Notes: a model not told the origin generated them from the letters alone. Positions 18,838 through 27,987 are shown, counted from the stretch's first letter. The stretch: 64,000 nt of DNA from a bacterium (GCA_029565675.1 JAKQNP010000062.1:23244-87243), one strand, 5' to 3'. A program made the numbers and translations.

Positions 18838-18911
18838 AAGGGCGGCACGATAGGCATTCTGGCCGCTTTGCCAGAGATCATTCATTTGGTTTCCCAATCC
18901 AATGGCCTGCA

Positions 18912-20282
18912 ATGAAAAAAGATACCATTTTGTTTCTATCGGTTGCTTTGCTGTTCAGTTGTGAGCGGCTTGTCAAACCGCCCGTCAAACAAATAGGTAT
19001 TGCCGGTATCGATACGCTGTCGATTCGCGGATCTACACGCGCCACCTCCTATGATATGAGCAACAAAATCATTCAGGCGGATGGCAAGATCTTTGTCTGT
19101 TGGCTCGACCATCCTTCCGATATCCAGATCAGGGCTTTTGATACGCAGAAAGAGAGGTGGAGCGATTCTGTTCTCCTCGGCCAGGGAACAGACAATCATG
19201 GCGGTCCGGCCTTGACTATGGATAGCCGTGGCACTCTCTATGCGGTCTATGGTCCCCATCACGGTTCTTTTCAGATCAGCCGTTCGCGCCAGCCATTCTC
19301 AATTGCAGAATGGGAAAAACTGCCCGACTTTGGCGAAACTGCCACCTACCCCAGTCTCATCTGTGATCCCCAGGATCGGCTGCATCTGACCTACCGGGGC
19401 CTCGAACAACCTTGGAAGCTCACCTATCAATGTCGAGCACAAGACGGCGAGTGGAGTGCGCCGCGCGCTCTCGTCAGCGCAGCAGTGGATTCGGGATACA
19501 CCCAATTCGGCAATCCGTTGGCGATTTCGGCCGACGGGTCTCTGCACCTTGCCTTCCATATCTATGACCAACAGCCCCCAGGCGGCAAGGCTGTTGGTTA
19601 TCTGTGTTCGCGCGACGGCGGCGAGACCTGGCAGAACAGCGATGCTCAGGTTCTCGGATTGCCGGTCAAACCGGATTCACCCTGCATGATCGAAACCGGA
19701 TCGGGCCTGGACATGCGGGTCAATGCCCTTGTGGTCGATCCCGATGGCAATCCATGGGTTATGGTGAGCCATTTGGAGACAAAGCCCAGAAAAGTTTTGC
19801 TGTGGCATCGCCAGCGGAATTGCTGGCAAAAAATCGATTTGTTGCCGGTTGTGCAGAGCTTTTTGCCCGATGTTGAAGTGCTTTATGGCGGCCTGACCTT
19901 CAGCCGCGACAACATGCTCTATGTGACGACCACGATACAACCTATCGGCACTGAGAGGTTCTGGGGGGGAGAGAAGCTGGAAACCATTCTGCTGGTCTCT
20001 GCCGATGGCGGTCGTTCTTTTCGCTGTTTGCCGATTTCAGATCCCTCTGATGGTGTTCCCAACTGGCAACCGAGCATCGAAAGGCCCTACTCTGGCCAGC
20101 CGATCGCGATGCCGACTCTGCTCTACACTGCGGGAAAAGTCGGCCAGGGAGTGAACGACAGCACGGTCACACAGGTTGTCTTTGTTCGCCTGGCATGGAC
20201 CGACGGACCGACCGAATCAGAAAGTCAGATCATGCCGAACAACCGGGAAGTGGCGAATCAAGGAACTGTATATGGCCGATGA
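18912..20282 (+). CDS. BNR-4 repeat lipoprotein (putative polysaccharide lyase or glycosidase)
   Basis: A 456-residue secreted protein with a lipobox-like signal (LLFSC16). It matches the BNR-repeat propeller family seen in ulvan-lyase-like and sialidase-like proteins: DNHGGPALTMDSRGTLYAVYGPHHG, SRDGGETW (an Asp-box) and VSADGGRSF (a second Asp-box). The conserved paired histidines in GPHHG sit where PL24/PL25-type lyases have functional residues, so a lyase role is plausible but not proven. It follows the sugar permeases and overlaps the transglycosylase gene by 11 bp. Probably acts on an extracellular glycan feeding the ABC importer. Confidence 0.75.
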   Translation: MKKDTILFLSVALLFSCERLVKPPVKQIGIAGIDTLSIRGSTRATSYDMSNKIIQADGKIFVCWLDHPSDIQIRAFDTQKERWSDSVLLGQGTDNHGGPALTMDSRGTLYAVYGPHHGSFQISRSRQPFSIAEWEKLPDFGETATYPSLICDPQDRLHLTYRGLEQPWKLTYQCRAQDGEWSAPRALVSAAVDSGYTQFGNPLAISADGSLHLAFHIYDQQPPGGKAVGYLCSRDGGETWQNSDAQVLGLPVKPDSPCMIETGSGLDMRVNALVVDPDGNPWVMVSHLETKPRKVLLWHRQRNCWQKIDLLPVVQSFLPDVEVLYGGLTFSRDNMLYVTTTIQPIGTERFWGGEKLETILLVSADGGRSFRCLPISDPSDGVPNWQPSIERPYSGQPIAMPTLLYTAGKVGQGVNDSTVTQVVFVRLAWTDGPTESESQIMPNNREVANQGTVYGR

Positions 20283-21237
20283 TCCTGTCCTGTTCGAGGA
20301 ACAAACGAGCGGTTCAGCACGGCGGTGGCAGAAGGTTTGGTGCAACCGTGCGGTTTTAAGCGTCGCTATTGTGACTGTCCTGATCGCTTTATTTTTTATT
20401 CTCCTGTTTTGCACTTTGCCGTCAAAAGAGGAAATCCGTTCCTATCAACCTGCATCGGTCGGCAGCGATCAGGTCTTCAATTCCTCACAGCCACCGGCCG
20501 AACTGGTGCGCATCTGGAAGCCTTTGCGGCAGATTTCGCCGCTATTGCAGCAGGCCGTGATCATCAGCGAAGACGACACTTTTTACCAACATCGGGGTTT
20601 TAATTGGCCGATGGTGCGCGAAGCCCTAAGCGTGAATTGGCAGCGCAAATATTATGCCCGCGGCGCCAGCACCTTGACCATGCAATTGGCGCGCAGCGCT
20701 TTTTTATATAAAGAAAAAACATTGTGGCGAAAGCTGCGCGAAGTGGTGCTCACGAGGCGCTTGGAAAATTCGTTGAGCAAACCTCGCATTCTCGAGCTTT
20801 ATCTCAATGTGGTCGACTGGGGCGATCAACTTGCCGGAGCCGAGGCCGCATCCAGGTTTTATTTTGGCCATTCTGCTGCCCAACTGAGTCTGGAGGAGGC
20901 CACATTGTTGGCGGCGTTGTTGCCAAATCCGCATTATTTCAATCCCTACAAACGTATGGACAGCTGCAGAAAGATGCAGCAGCGCGTCATTCAACTTTTG
21001 TTGCAGGCGAAAAAGATCACCCCGGAACAGGCTGTGGCAGCGCGCCATACCGTGGTGAGATTGCGCGGACAAGCGCCTGCACCCGAACCGCCCGCAAGCG
21101 ACATCGATCTTTTGGAAATGCTGCCTGCCGATACCACCGGATTGCGGTCCAGCGCGCGTATGCCTGACGATCTGCTGCAAATCATTACGGATGATAGCGG
21201 GCGAAATGCGCAATCTCTGCCCGATTCGTTGCCGTGA
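20272..21237 (+). CDS. mtgA: Monofunctional peptidoglycan glycosyltransferase
   Basis: A 321-residue GT51 enzyme that polymerises lipid II into glycan strands. One N-terminal transmembrane helix (about 28-48) precedes the domain. Catalytic Glu E100 lies in EDDTFYQHRGF; motif II is RGASTLTMQLARS, and motif III (KLREVVLTRRLENSLSKPRILELYLN) contains the second Glu. The C-terminal about 70 residues are an unassigned tail, and there is no transpeptidase domain. ATG 20272 follows AAGGAA inside the end of the BNR-4 gene. Confidence 0.9.
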   Translation: MADDPVLFEEQTSGSARRWQKVWCNRAVLSVAIVTVLIALFFILLFCTLPSKEEIRSYQPASVGSDQVFNSSQPPAELVRIWKPLRQISPLLQQAVIISEDDTFYQHRGFNWPMVREALSVNWQRKYYARGASTLTMQLARSAFLYKEKTLWRKLREVVLTRRLENSLSKPRILELYLNVVDWGDQLAGAEAASRFYFGHSAAQLSLEEATLLAALLPNPHYFNPYKRMDSCRKMQQRVIQLLLQAKKITPEQAVAARHTVVRLRGQAPAPEPPASDIDLLEMLPADTTGLRSSARMPDDLLQIITDDSGRNAQSLPDSLP

Positions 21238-21361
21238 ATGCCAAAGCAAAGACTGTGCAACATCTGGTGATCGATACCCTGAATCCGGCGGTGGGTTTGC
21301 GCGAAATCCTTGATAATTTGGCTGCCAGGTCTTATTTTTAGATAGAGCAAGGGAGGCGACG

Positions 21362-22372
21362 ATGAGTTCTCGAAAGTTGGCCAAATTTTTGGCCATCAAG
21401 CATGCGATTGGCCGACTCTACCGTTTTTTCCGCGAATGGGTGGCAATCCCGTGGAACTATGCCGCGGATCGATGGTCCTACATGCGCTTTTCGGGCAGCT
21501 TTTGGCCATCGCGTTCGCGTGAGGCTTTGCAGGGACTGATCATGCGGCTCTATCATGGGCTGGAAGTTGGATTGACCTATGCCGATCCTCGACCCGGATT
21601 TGGATACAAAGTGGCCAATGATCTGTTGGGTTATCTGCACACCTATGTCGGCAAGTACGGTGCCGATCGTTGTGCGCACATCGCCGCCAATGTGCTGCGG
21701 CAATATTTTGAACGTCAGTCCACTCTTGGAGCCAGCCTCGAAAAACTGCAAAAGCGATTTTCTGATTTACAGGGTGAGCTGGGAGATACCCAATTTGCCG
21801 GCGGGGTGAAGGAACTGCGGCGCGAGGAAATTCAATCGGCATCCGCAATTGATTTTTCGCGTTTTGTCTGTTCCCGCCACAGTTTCCGTCGCTATGAAAA
21901 CAAACCTGTACCCCTTGACACGCTGCAAAAAGCGGTGGCAATGGCCGTGCAATCGCCATCGGCCTGCAACCGCCAACCGGTTCGTGTGCATGTGTTGGAA
22001 GATCCTGCGATACGCGATCGGGTCTTGACGGTGCAAAATGGCAACCGCGGATGGCGGGATCAACCGGATCGGATTTTGCTGGTATCGTGTGACAGCCGTT
22101 TTTATAAGGAGAGCCGCGAACGCAACGCCGCTTATATCGACGGCGGTCTGTTTGCCATGAGTTTGCTCTATGCCTTGCATTCTCTGGGCGTCGGCACTTG
22201 CTGTCTGAATCTGAATTTGACCGCCGCGGCTGCCCGTCGTATTCGGAAAGCGGTGGGCTTGCCTGGCTCCAGTGTTTTGATTTTGCTGATCGCCGCCGGC
22301 CATCTGCCGGAAACAATAACCGTCGCCGCTTCGGTGCGCCGCAATTTGGATGAGGTTTTGCACGTAATTTGA
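21362..22372 (+). CDS. Nitroreductase-family protein with N-terminal extension
   Basis: A 336-residue protein. Residues about 165-336 are an FMN-dependent nitroreductase domain (CSRHSFRRYENKPVPLDTL, SPSACNRQPVRVH, GLFAMSLLYALHSLGVGTCCLNL). About 160 helical, Arg- and Tyr-rich residues precede it. Similar extended nitroreductases occur in polysaccharide-biosynthesis loci, where their substrate is unknown. It could reduce a quinone, nitro compound or modified sugar; the sequence does not tell. Confidence 0.85.
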   Translation: MSSRKLAKFLAIKHAIGRLYRFFREWVAIPWNYAADRWSYMRFSGSFWPSRSREALQGLIMRLYHGLEVGLTYADPRPGFGYKVANDLLGYLHTYVGKYGADRCAHIAANVLRQYFERQSTLGASLEKLQKRFSDLQGELGDTQFAGGVKELRREEIQSASAIDFSRFVCSRHSFRRYENKPVPLDTLQKAVAMAVQSPSACNRQPVRVHVLEDPAIRDRVLTVQNGNRGWRDQPDRILLVSCDSRFYKESRERNAAYIDGGLFAMSLLYALHSLGVGTCCLNLNLTAAAARRIRKAVGLPGSSVLILLIAAGHLPETITVAASVRRNLDEVLHVI

Positions 22373-22391
22373 AGCCTAAAGGTGAGCGGGC

Positions 22392-23204
22392 ATGAATGAA
22401 GGAGCTGACCAGCAGGCGCGTTTTCGATTCTACGCCGAGCTCAACGATTTTTTGCCGCTGGGGCACCGTTTTTCAGAATTCACCTATTTCTTTACCGGCA
22501 AACCGGCCATAAAAGACAGCATCGAAGCCCTGGGGGTCCCGCATACCGAAGTTGACTTGATCCTGGTCAATCAACAGTCAGTTGATTTCGCCTATGGTTT
22601 GCAGTCTGGAGACCGGGTTTCCGTCTATCCGGTTTTTGAGAGCTTGAATATCGGCTGCGTCACCTGCCTGCGACCGCAGCCTTTGCGAACATCTAAATTT
22701 ATACTCGATGTTCACCTGGGCAAATTGGCCCGCCGGCTGCGTTTGCTTGGATTTGATACCTGTTACCGCAACGATTACACCGACCGGGAGATCATTTGCC
22801 AGGCGCAAGCAGAACACCGGATCATTCTCACCCGCGATATCGGAGTGTTGAAGAACAGTGCAGTGACGCATGGGTACTGGGTGCGTTCCTTGCAGGCAAA
22901 CGAGCAGTTGGCTGAAGTCGTCAAACGATTCGATCTCTATTCACAAATTGAGCCGTTCAGCCGTTGCCTGGTCTGCAACGGCAAGCTTGAAGCTGTTGGC
23001 AAAGAAAGCATCCTCGACCAGGTGCCTGCGCAGGCTGCGATACAGTATACCCAATTTTCCCGCTGCGCTGCTTGTGGTCATGTTTTTTGGCCGGGCACCC
23101 ATATCAAGAGCCTGCAGCAGTTGGTCGACTGGATCGAGACGCAAGACCGATCTCCTGGGGTTCGATTTCATCAGGAGGCGGATAAAAATTCGGTGCAGAC
23201 GTAA
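22392..23204 (+). CDS. Ubiquitin-like plus Mut7-C RNase domain protein
   Basis: A 270-residue protein. The N-terminal about 90 residues form a ubiquitin/ThiS-like beta-grasp domain of the Mut7-C-associated type, with no C-terminal di-glycine. The Mut7-C domain follows: a PIN-like fold with FILDVHLGKLARRLRLLGFDTCYRND and IILTRDIGVLK, then a zinc ribbon (CLVC and CAAC pairs). Mut7-C proteins are predicted RNases. The start lies 19 bp after the nitroreductase gene. Confidence 0.9.
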   Translation: MNEGADQQARFRFYAELNDFLPLGHRFSEFTYFFTGKPAIKDSIEALGVPHTEVDLILVNQQSVDFAYGLQSGDRVSVYPVFESLNIGCVTCLRPQPLRTSKFILDVHLGKLARRLRLLGFDTCYRNDYTDREIICQAQAEHRIILTRDIGVLKNSAVTHGYWVRSLQANEQLAEVVKRFDLYSQIEPFSRCLVCNGKLEAVGKESILDQVPAQAAIQYTQFSRCAACGHVFWPGTHIKSLQQLVDWIETQDRSPGVRFHQEADKNSVQT

Positions 23205-23635
23205 CGTGCGGAAAAACAGCAGATTTGTGCTTGACTTTTATATAATAGCAGTTTACATTAATGCAACTGAGAGTTGGTGTTAACTGGACAATAAATACAT
23301 ACACGATCATCGCGCGGTCCAGATGCAGGGCGCCAGTCATTATAACTGTGAAAAGAACAGCGCAAAAATCAACGTTGGATCAGGTGCGCGCTGATGGCTG
23401 TTTTCATTGCGAGATCGATCTTGTGGCGATGACCTGATTGCAGAAGGTGAATAGATCTGTGGCTTGAGGTGCGGTGAAATCCGCACATGGTGATCATGTT
23501 ACAGCGAAATAATCCCTTGTTCTTTTGTCTCATTTGCCTCCATCTGGCTTGCGGTCGGCTGGTCACCAGCAGCAGGAGGTTGGAATCGTCGCGATGAGCT
23601 CCAGCAGAGCTCTTGCGCCACGAATAGGATAATGG
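23205..23635. other. Intergenic region before the AgmX/PglI-like gene
   Basis: 431 bp with no credible gene. It contains an AT-rich box (TATAAT at 23241-23246, without a well-placed -35 box) and a small perfect hairpin, GTGCGG-N6-CCGCAC, near 23480-23500. No tRNA-like cloverleaf was seen. Confidence 0.5.
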
Positions 23636-24799
23636 ATGGCAGCTCCGAACACAGCGGGTTTTCCGCGTGAATTGCGCAGACGCAATTTTACGCCTGCAGA
23701 TCGGGATTTCCTGGTTATTTTATTGATTTCCCTTTTTCTGCACATTGCGCTGGTTTTGTTTTTTAAATCCCGACTTTCCACCGTTATTCGGCCCGAGTTG
23801 ATTTCCGAGATACAGAAACGCTATGCAAAGATCGTCCTGGAGCGTGAAGAACTGCCCTTGATCGAACAACCGATTGCCTTTGAACCGACTGCGGAAAAAG
23901 AACCTACTGATCTGCTGTATACCCCGATTCCCGGAGTCGGCGGAGGAGCAGGAGCAGGGTTTGGAGAGGGTGTCGGTGCACCTGGAGGGCGTTTGTCGCC
24001 GGAGGAGCGATTGCCTGAAGCCGGCGCCATGGCGGCTGCGGGACGTGCAGGGGGAGTTGCAGGCGGACGATCCATGGGGGAGCTCGCTGGCGAGGTAGGC
24101 TCAGTTGGATTCCTGGGGTTGCTGACCTCAGGCAGCGGTTATGTGCCAGAAAGTTATATCGGCGACATCGATGTGAGCGGTCGAACACAGAATCAACGCA
24201 TGGGCGATATCCTATCTTCTCTCGATGCGATGAGTGTTGCGCGCGGCCCGGGTGGCAAGGGTTGGGGCACCGGAGAAGGCGGGAGTGGCGGTGGTGACGG
24301 CGGCGGCACGGGTTCGAGAGTTGCGCGTGGAACCAGGCGTGAGAATCGCGCGATGAGCATTGATGATTTGCTCGGCGCCCTGGAACCGACGGGCAATGTT
24401 GCTTTTGAGAATGTCGATCGATCGCGGGAAGGTTACGAAAACGTGGCGAGTTCCATCGGCCGGCGACCCGACACACCTCAGACCGAAGAGGAAAAGAAAC
24501 GCCTGCGTCGGAGCCCTGATTTCGTTCAGGCGGTCATCAACAGCCATCGCATGGCCATTACCGACTGTTACAAACAAATCTTGCGCAACCACCCGGGTCT
24601 GCGCGGAAAGGTCGAAGTTCGTCTGGCCATCAATGCCGAAGGCTCGGTGGATTATGTCGAATTGCTGCAGAGCAATATTGAAAACAGAGAAATGATCGAT
24701 TGTATCCTTCAACGCATCGAGCAGTGGAATGATTTTGGCTTTGGCGATCCAACTGCACCCCCGGAAGTCTATCGACAGGTATTTACCTTTGGCTATTAA
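23636..24799 (+). CDS. AgmX/PglI C-terminal domain protein (TonB-like)
   Basis: A 387-residue protein with one membrane helix (about 23-43), then a long Gly/Ala/Pro-rich periplasmic linker. Its C-terminal domain (about 295-387) is of the AgmX/PglI type, a TonB-like fold with two cysteines (TDCYKQIL and IDCILQRI) and LRGKVEVRLAINAEGSVDYVEL. Myxobacterial relatives act in gliding and energy-coupled envelope machines. ExbB/TolR-type partners are not nearby. A strong terminator follows. Confidence 0.88.
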   Translation: MAAPNTAGFPRELRRRNFTPADRDFLVILLISLFLHIALVLFFKSRLSTVIRPELISEIQKRYAKIVLEREELPLIEQPIAFEPTAEKEPTDLLYTPIPGVGGGAGAGFGEGVGAPGGRLSPEERLPEAGAMAAAGRAGGVAGGRSMGELAGEVGSVGFLGLLTSGSGYVPESYIGDIDVSGRTQNQRMGDILSSLDAMSVARGPGGKGWGTGEGGSGGGDGGGTGSRVARGTRRENRAMSIDDLLGALEPTGNVAFENVDRSREGYENVASSIGRRPDTPQTEEEKKRLRRSPDFVQAVINSHRMAITDCYKQILRNHPGLRGKVEVRLAINAEGSVDYVELLQSNIENREMIDCILQRIEQWNDFGFGDPTAPPEVYRQVFTFGY

Positions 24800-24817
24800 A
24801 CTGGAATCTGCCAAATG

Positions 24818-24850
24818 AAAACCGAAGAAGGCAACTCTTCGGTTTTTTTA
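24818..24850 (+). terminator. Rho-independent terminator
   Basis: AAAACCGAAGA (24818-24828) pairs perfectly with TCTTCGGTTTT (24836-24846) around a 7-base loop, and the right arm continues into a T tract. It lies just after the AgmX/PglI-like gene and before the HypE-like gene. Confidence 0.92.
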
Positions 24851-24874
24851 TGTTGATTTCACAGGTTAACGGTT

Positions 24875-25897
24875 ATGGCAATCGAATTCGAACGTCTGTT
24901 CAGCGGAAAGCTGCCGCCCAATCTCATGGAGCTGCTGATCGATCGCTATACGCATCAGCCGCCGGAGATTCTTATCGGAGCACAATTGGGAGAGGATGCC
25001 ACGGTAATCGATCAGGGCGACACTTTTTTGCTCGTCAAAACCGATCCGATTACCTTTACTTCCGAACAGATAGGCGTCTATGCAGTACAAATCAACGCCA
25101 ATGATATCTATTGTATGGGTGGCCGGCCGCGCTGGTTTTTGAGCACCATCCTTTTGCCGGAGAATTGCGCCACCCGCAAGATGGCGGATGAGATATTCAG
25201 CCAGATCTCGCAAACGTGTGAGCAGATGGGGGTGGCCTATTGCGGTGGTCATACTGAGGTTACCGTCGATCTGAATCGGCCAATTGTGGTTGGACAGATG
25301 TTGGGTACTGCCGGGCGGCATGAGTTGCTGGACAAAAGAACTGTTGCCGTTGGCGATCATCTGTTGGTGTTTCGTGAAGTACCTCTCGAGGGAACCGTTA
25401 TTTTGGCTACGCAGTTTGCTAAAAAAGTGCGAAAACTATTTAGTGCCGAACTTGGCGAAAAATGCCGCAGTCTTTTGTATGAACCGGGCCTAAATGTTGG
25501 TCCCATTGTGGAGCTGGTGCGCGAAAGCGGAACCGTTCACGCACTGCACGATCCCACTGAAGGAGGTTTAGCGACAGCGCTGATGGAAATCACCCGACCG
25601 AGCGGTTTGTTTGTGGATGTAACCTATGAAGCCATTCCGATTTTACCTGAAGGCAAGCTGTTGTGCGATGAATTCGGCCTGGATCCATTAGGCACGCTCT
25701 CTTCCGGGGCTTTGTTGGCGGCAGTTCCGGAAAAAGCGGTCAAGGAAATATTGACCCGCTGTGAGGCACAAGGGGTCATCGCATCCGACATCGGTCTGGT
25801 GCATGAAGAGGAGAGTGGTCATATCCTTCGCACCGATGGAACTGCAGCGCCGTTGCCCGTTTTTATTCGCGATGAGATCGTCAAAATCTGGCGTTGA
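24875..25897 (+). CDS. AIR synthase-related protein (HypE-like)
   Basis: A 340-residue ATP-binding protein of the PurM/HypE/SelD/ThiL superfamily. LGEDATVIDQGDTFLLVKTDPI is the N-terminal dimer and metal region, and HALHDPTEGGLATALMEI is the second family signature. It resembles HypE, but it ends DEIVKIWR and lacks the PRxC-type C-terminal cysteine that HypE uses to carry the thiocarboxamide. No hydrogenase maturation genes are adjacent, so it is probably a member of the uncharacterised AIR-synthase-related group. Confidence 0.85.
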   Translation: MAIEFERLFSGKLPPNLMELLIDRYTHQPPEILIGAQLGEDATVIDQGDTFLLVKTDPITFTSEQIGVYAVQINANDIYCMGGRPRWFLSTILLPENCATRKMADEIFSQISQTCEQMGVAYCGGHTEVTVDLNRPIVVGQMLGTAGRHELLDKRTVAVGDHLLVFREVPLEGTVILATQFAKKVRKLFSAELGEKCRSLLYEPGLNVGPIVELVRESGTVHALHDPTEGGLATALMEITRPSGLFVDVTYEAIPILPEGKLLCDEFGLDPLGTLSSGALLAAVPEKAVKEILTRCEAQGVIASDIGLVHEEESGHILRTDGTAAPLPVFIRDEIVKIWR

Positions 25898-26121
25898 ATT
25901 GGCATGTGCCGCGCTCGATTGCGTTGTCCTTGTTTTTTCGTCTCCGCGGTCATTTTTATCAGCAAATGAACGGTTGTCCTGCCAAAAAAATCTTGCAATA
26001 AAGTTTAAATTTATCTAAATTAACAGACTGTAATGTATCTGGAATCTGCACTTGCGTCCATGACGTCGACTGGCGCCGATTGGGTTGCTCCCCCGATTGA
26101 TTGCGCCGCGATGGAAGGCTT

Positions 26122-27441
26122 ATGTTTCAAGAAATAACCGACAAGCTTGATGCGGTTTTTCGCCGTCTGCGCGGACAGGGTAAACTGACCGAAAGCAATA
26201 TTGCAGATGCCCTGCGAGATGTACGACGGGTGCTGCTGGAAGCCGATGTCAACTACAAGGTGGTCAAGCAGTTCATCGCCGATGTTCAAGCCAAGGCGGT
26301 CGGCCGGGAGGTATTGAAAAGCATCACCCCCGGTCAAATGGTGATCAAGATTATCTTTGATGAGCTCCTTCATCTGCTCGGCGAAAGCCATGTTCCCCTC
26401 AAGTTGGGCCATTCTTTTCCCAACACTGTGTTGCTGGCGGGGTTGCAAGGTTCAGGCAAGACCACTTTAGCCGGCAAGCTGGCAGTTTTTTTGCGCCAGC
26501 GCGGGAACTCACCTCTGCTTGTCGCCGCTGATGTTTATCGGCCGGCAGCCATCCAGCAGCTGCAGGTCGTGGGCAGTTCCATCGGGATTCCAGTTTTTGC
26601 GCAGGTTGAGAGCGATGTGATCAAGATCTGCCAGGAGGCGCTGGATTATGCCCGGAAGAATATGTTCGACACCATTATCGTCGATACAGCCGGACGGTTG
26701 CATGTCGACGAGGCGATGATGGATGAGCTGATCGCGATCAAAACTTTGCTCCAGGCGAACGAAGTTCTTTTTGTCGCTGACGGGATGACCGGCCAGGATG
26801 CCGTGAATACCGCCAAAATTTTCAACGACAAGATTGATTTTGATGGTGTTGTGCTGACCAAGATGGACGGAGATGCCCGCGGTGGGGCGGCTCTGTCTAT
26901 CCGTGCGGTGACCGGCAAGCCGATCAAATTCATCGGTGTGGGAGAAAAGAGCGACCAACTCGAGCCTTTTTATCCTGATCGGATCGCTTCGCGCATCCTC
27001 GGCAAAGGCGATGTGGTTTCCTTGGTCGAACGCGCTCAATCGGCTGTTGATGCCGAAACGGCGCACAAGATGCAGCAAAAATTCAAGCAACGCGAATTTT
27101 CGCTGGAAGACTTTTTCGATCAATTGCAACAGATCAAAAAAATGGGACCGCTGCAAGATCTCATGGGTATGATTCCCGGCGCCAACAAAATGCTGAAAGG
27201 CATGCAAGTCGATGATCGCGGGCTGATCCAAGCAGAGGCGATTATCAAATCGATGACGCCACAGGAAAGGCGCTCTCCGCAAATCCTCAATGGCAGTCGA
27301 CGAAAGCGAATCGCCTTGGGAAGCGGTACCCGGATTCAAGATGTAAATCGCTTGCTGGAACAATATAAAGTGTTGCAAAAAATGATGAAGCAAATGAAAC
27401 AGGGCGGCGGTTTGGCCAGAAAGATGCCGTTCGGTTGGTAA
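26122..27441 (+). CDS. ffh: Signal recognition particle protein Ffh
   Basis: The 439-residue GTPase that binds signal sequences and SRP RNA for cotranslational targeting. It has the N-terminal helical domain, a G domain with P-loop GLQGSGKTT, DTAGRL and TKMDGDARGGAAL, and the Met-rich M domain ending MKQMKQGGGLARKMPFGW. ATG 26122 follows GGAAGG; the frame extends upstream to a TTG but without a ribosome site. It starts the ffh-rpsP-rimM-trmD-rplS run. Confidence 0.97.
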   Translation: MFQEITDKLDAVFRRLRGQGKLTESNIADALRDVRRVLLEADVNYKVVKQFIADVQAKAVGREVLKSITPGQMVIKIIFDELLHLLGESHVPLKLGHSFPNTVLLAGLQGSGKTTLAGKLAVFLRQRGNSPLLVAADVYRPAAIQQLQVVGSSIGIPVFAQVESDVIKICQEALDYARKNMFDTIIVDTAGRLHVDEAMMDELIAIKTLLQANEVLFVADGMTGQDAVNTAKIFNDKIDFDGVVLTKMDGDARGGAALSIRAVTGKPIKFIGVGEKSDQLEPFYPDRIASRILGKGDVVSLVERAQSAVDAETAHKMQQKFKQREFSLEDFFDQLQQIKKMGPLQDLMGMIPGANKMLKGMQVDDRGLIQAEAIIKSMTPQERRSPQILNGSRRKRIALGSGTRIQDVNRLLEQYKVLQKMMKQMKQGGGLARKMPFGW

Positions 27442-27459
27442 AACAGGAGGAAGATCAAG

Positions 27460-27987
27460 TTGGCAGTCAAAATTCGATTGCATCGCATGGGCAGAAAGAA
27501 ATTGCCATTCTATCGGATCGTCGCTACCGATAGCCGATCCCGCCGGGATGGAAAATATCTGGATAAAATCGGCTCTTACAATCCGCGCGTCGAACCGGTT
27601 GAAGTGGTGATCGACAAAGAAAAAGCGCTAAAATGGCTTAAAGTCGGTGCCAAACCCTCTGACACGGTGCGCAACCTTTTCAGCAAGCAGGGCATTCTCT
27701 TCGAGTGGGATCTTGTGCAGCGCGGATTCACAGCTGAACAGATCGCTGAAGAGTTTAAAAAATATGAAGCCGTCCAGGCTCAGCGCCAGAAACGTATCGA
27801 GGCCGAGCAGGCCATGCTGAAGCGGGAGCAGGAACACGAAGTGAAAAAGGCCAAGGCGAAAAAGGTTCAGGAAGATACAGAAGCTCCTGCACAAGTTGAG
27901 AAACCCGCTGCTGTTGAAGGCAGCGAGAGCCAAGAACCTGGCGAAAGCAGCGAGAACGCTGCCGCGGCTGAAGAGCCGCAAGCCTAA
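27460..27987 (+). CDS. rpsP: 30S ribosomal protein S16 with long acidic tail
   Basis: Residues 1 to about 85 are a standard S16 ([29 protein letters not shown], then [15 protein letters not shown]). The remaining about 90 residues are a charged helix followed by an Ala/Glu/Pro-rich tail, so the protein (175 residues) is roughly twice the usual size. It starts with TTG, ten bases after a perfect AGGAGG. It is 18 bp after ffh. Confidence 0.96.
   Translation: MAVKIRLHRMGRKKLPFYRIVATDSRSRRDGKYLDKIGSYNPRVEPVEVVIDKEKALKWLKVGAKPSDTVRNLFSKQGILFEWDLVQRGFTAEQIAEEFKKYEAVQAQRQKRIEAEQAMLKREQEHEVKKAKAKKVQEDTEAPAQVEKPAAVEGSESQEPGESSENAAAAEEPQA

Noticed and set aside
23230..23250. TTGACT and TATAAT as a promoter
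   Set aside because: The two boxes are only four bases apart, too close for a sigma-70 promoter.
24875..25897. Hydrogenase maturation gene hypE
   Set aside because: The C-terminal cysteine needed for thiocarboxamide transfer is absent and no hyp or hydrogenase genes are near.
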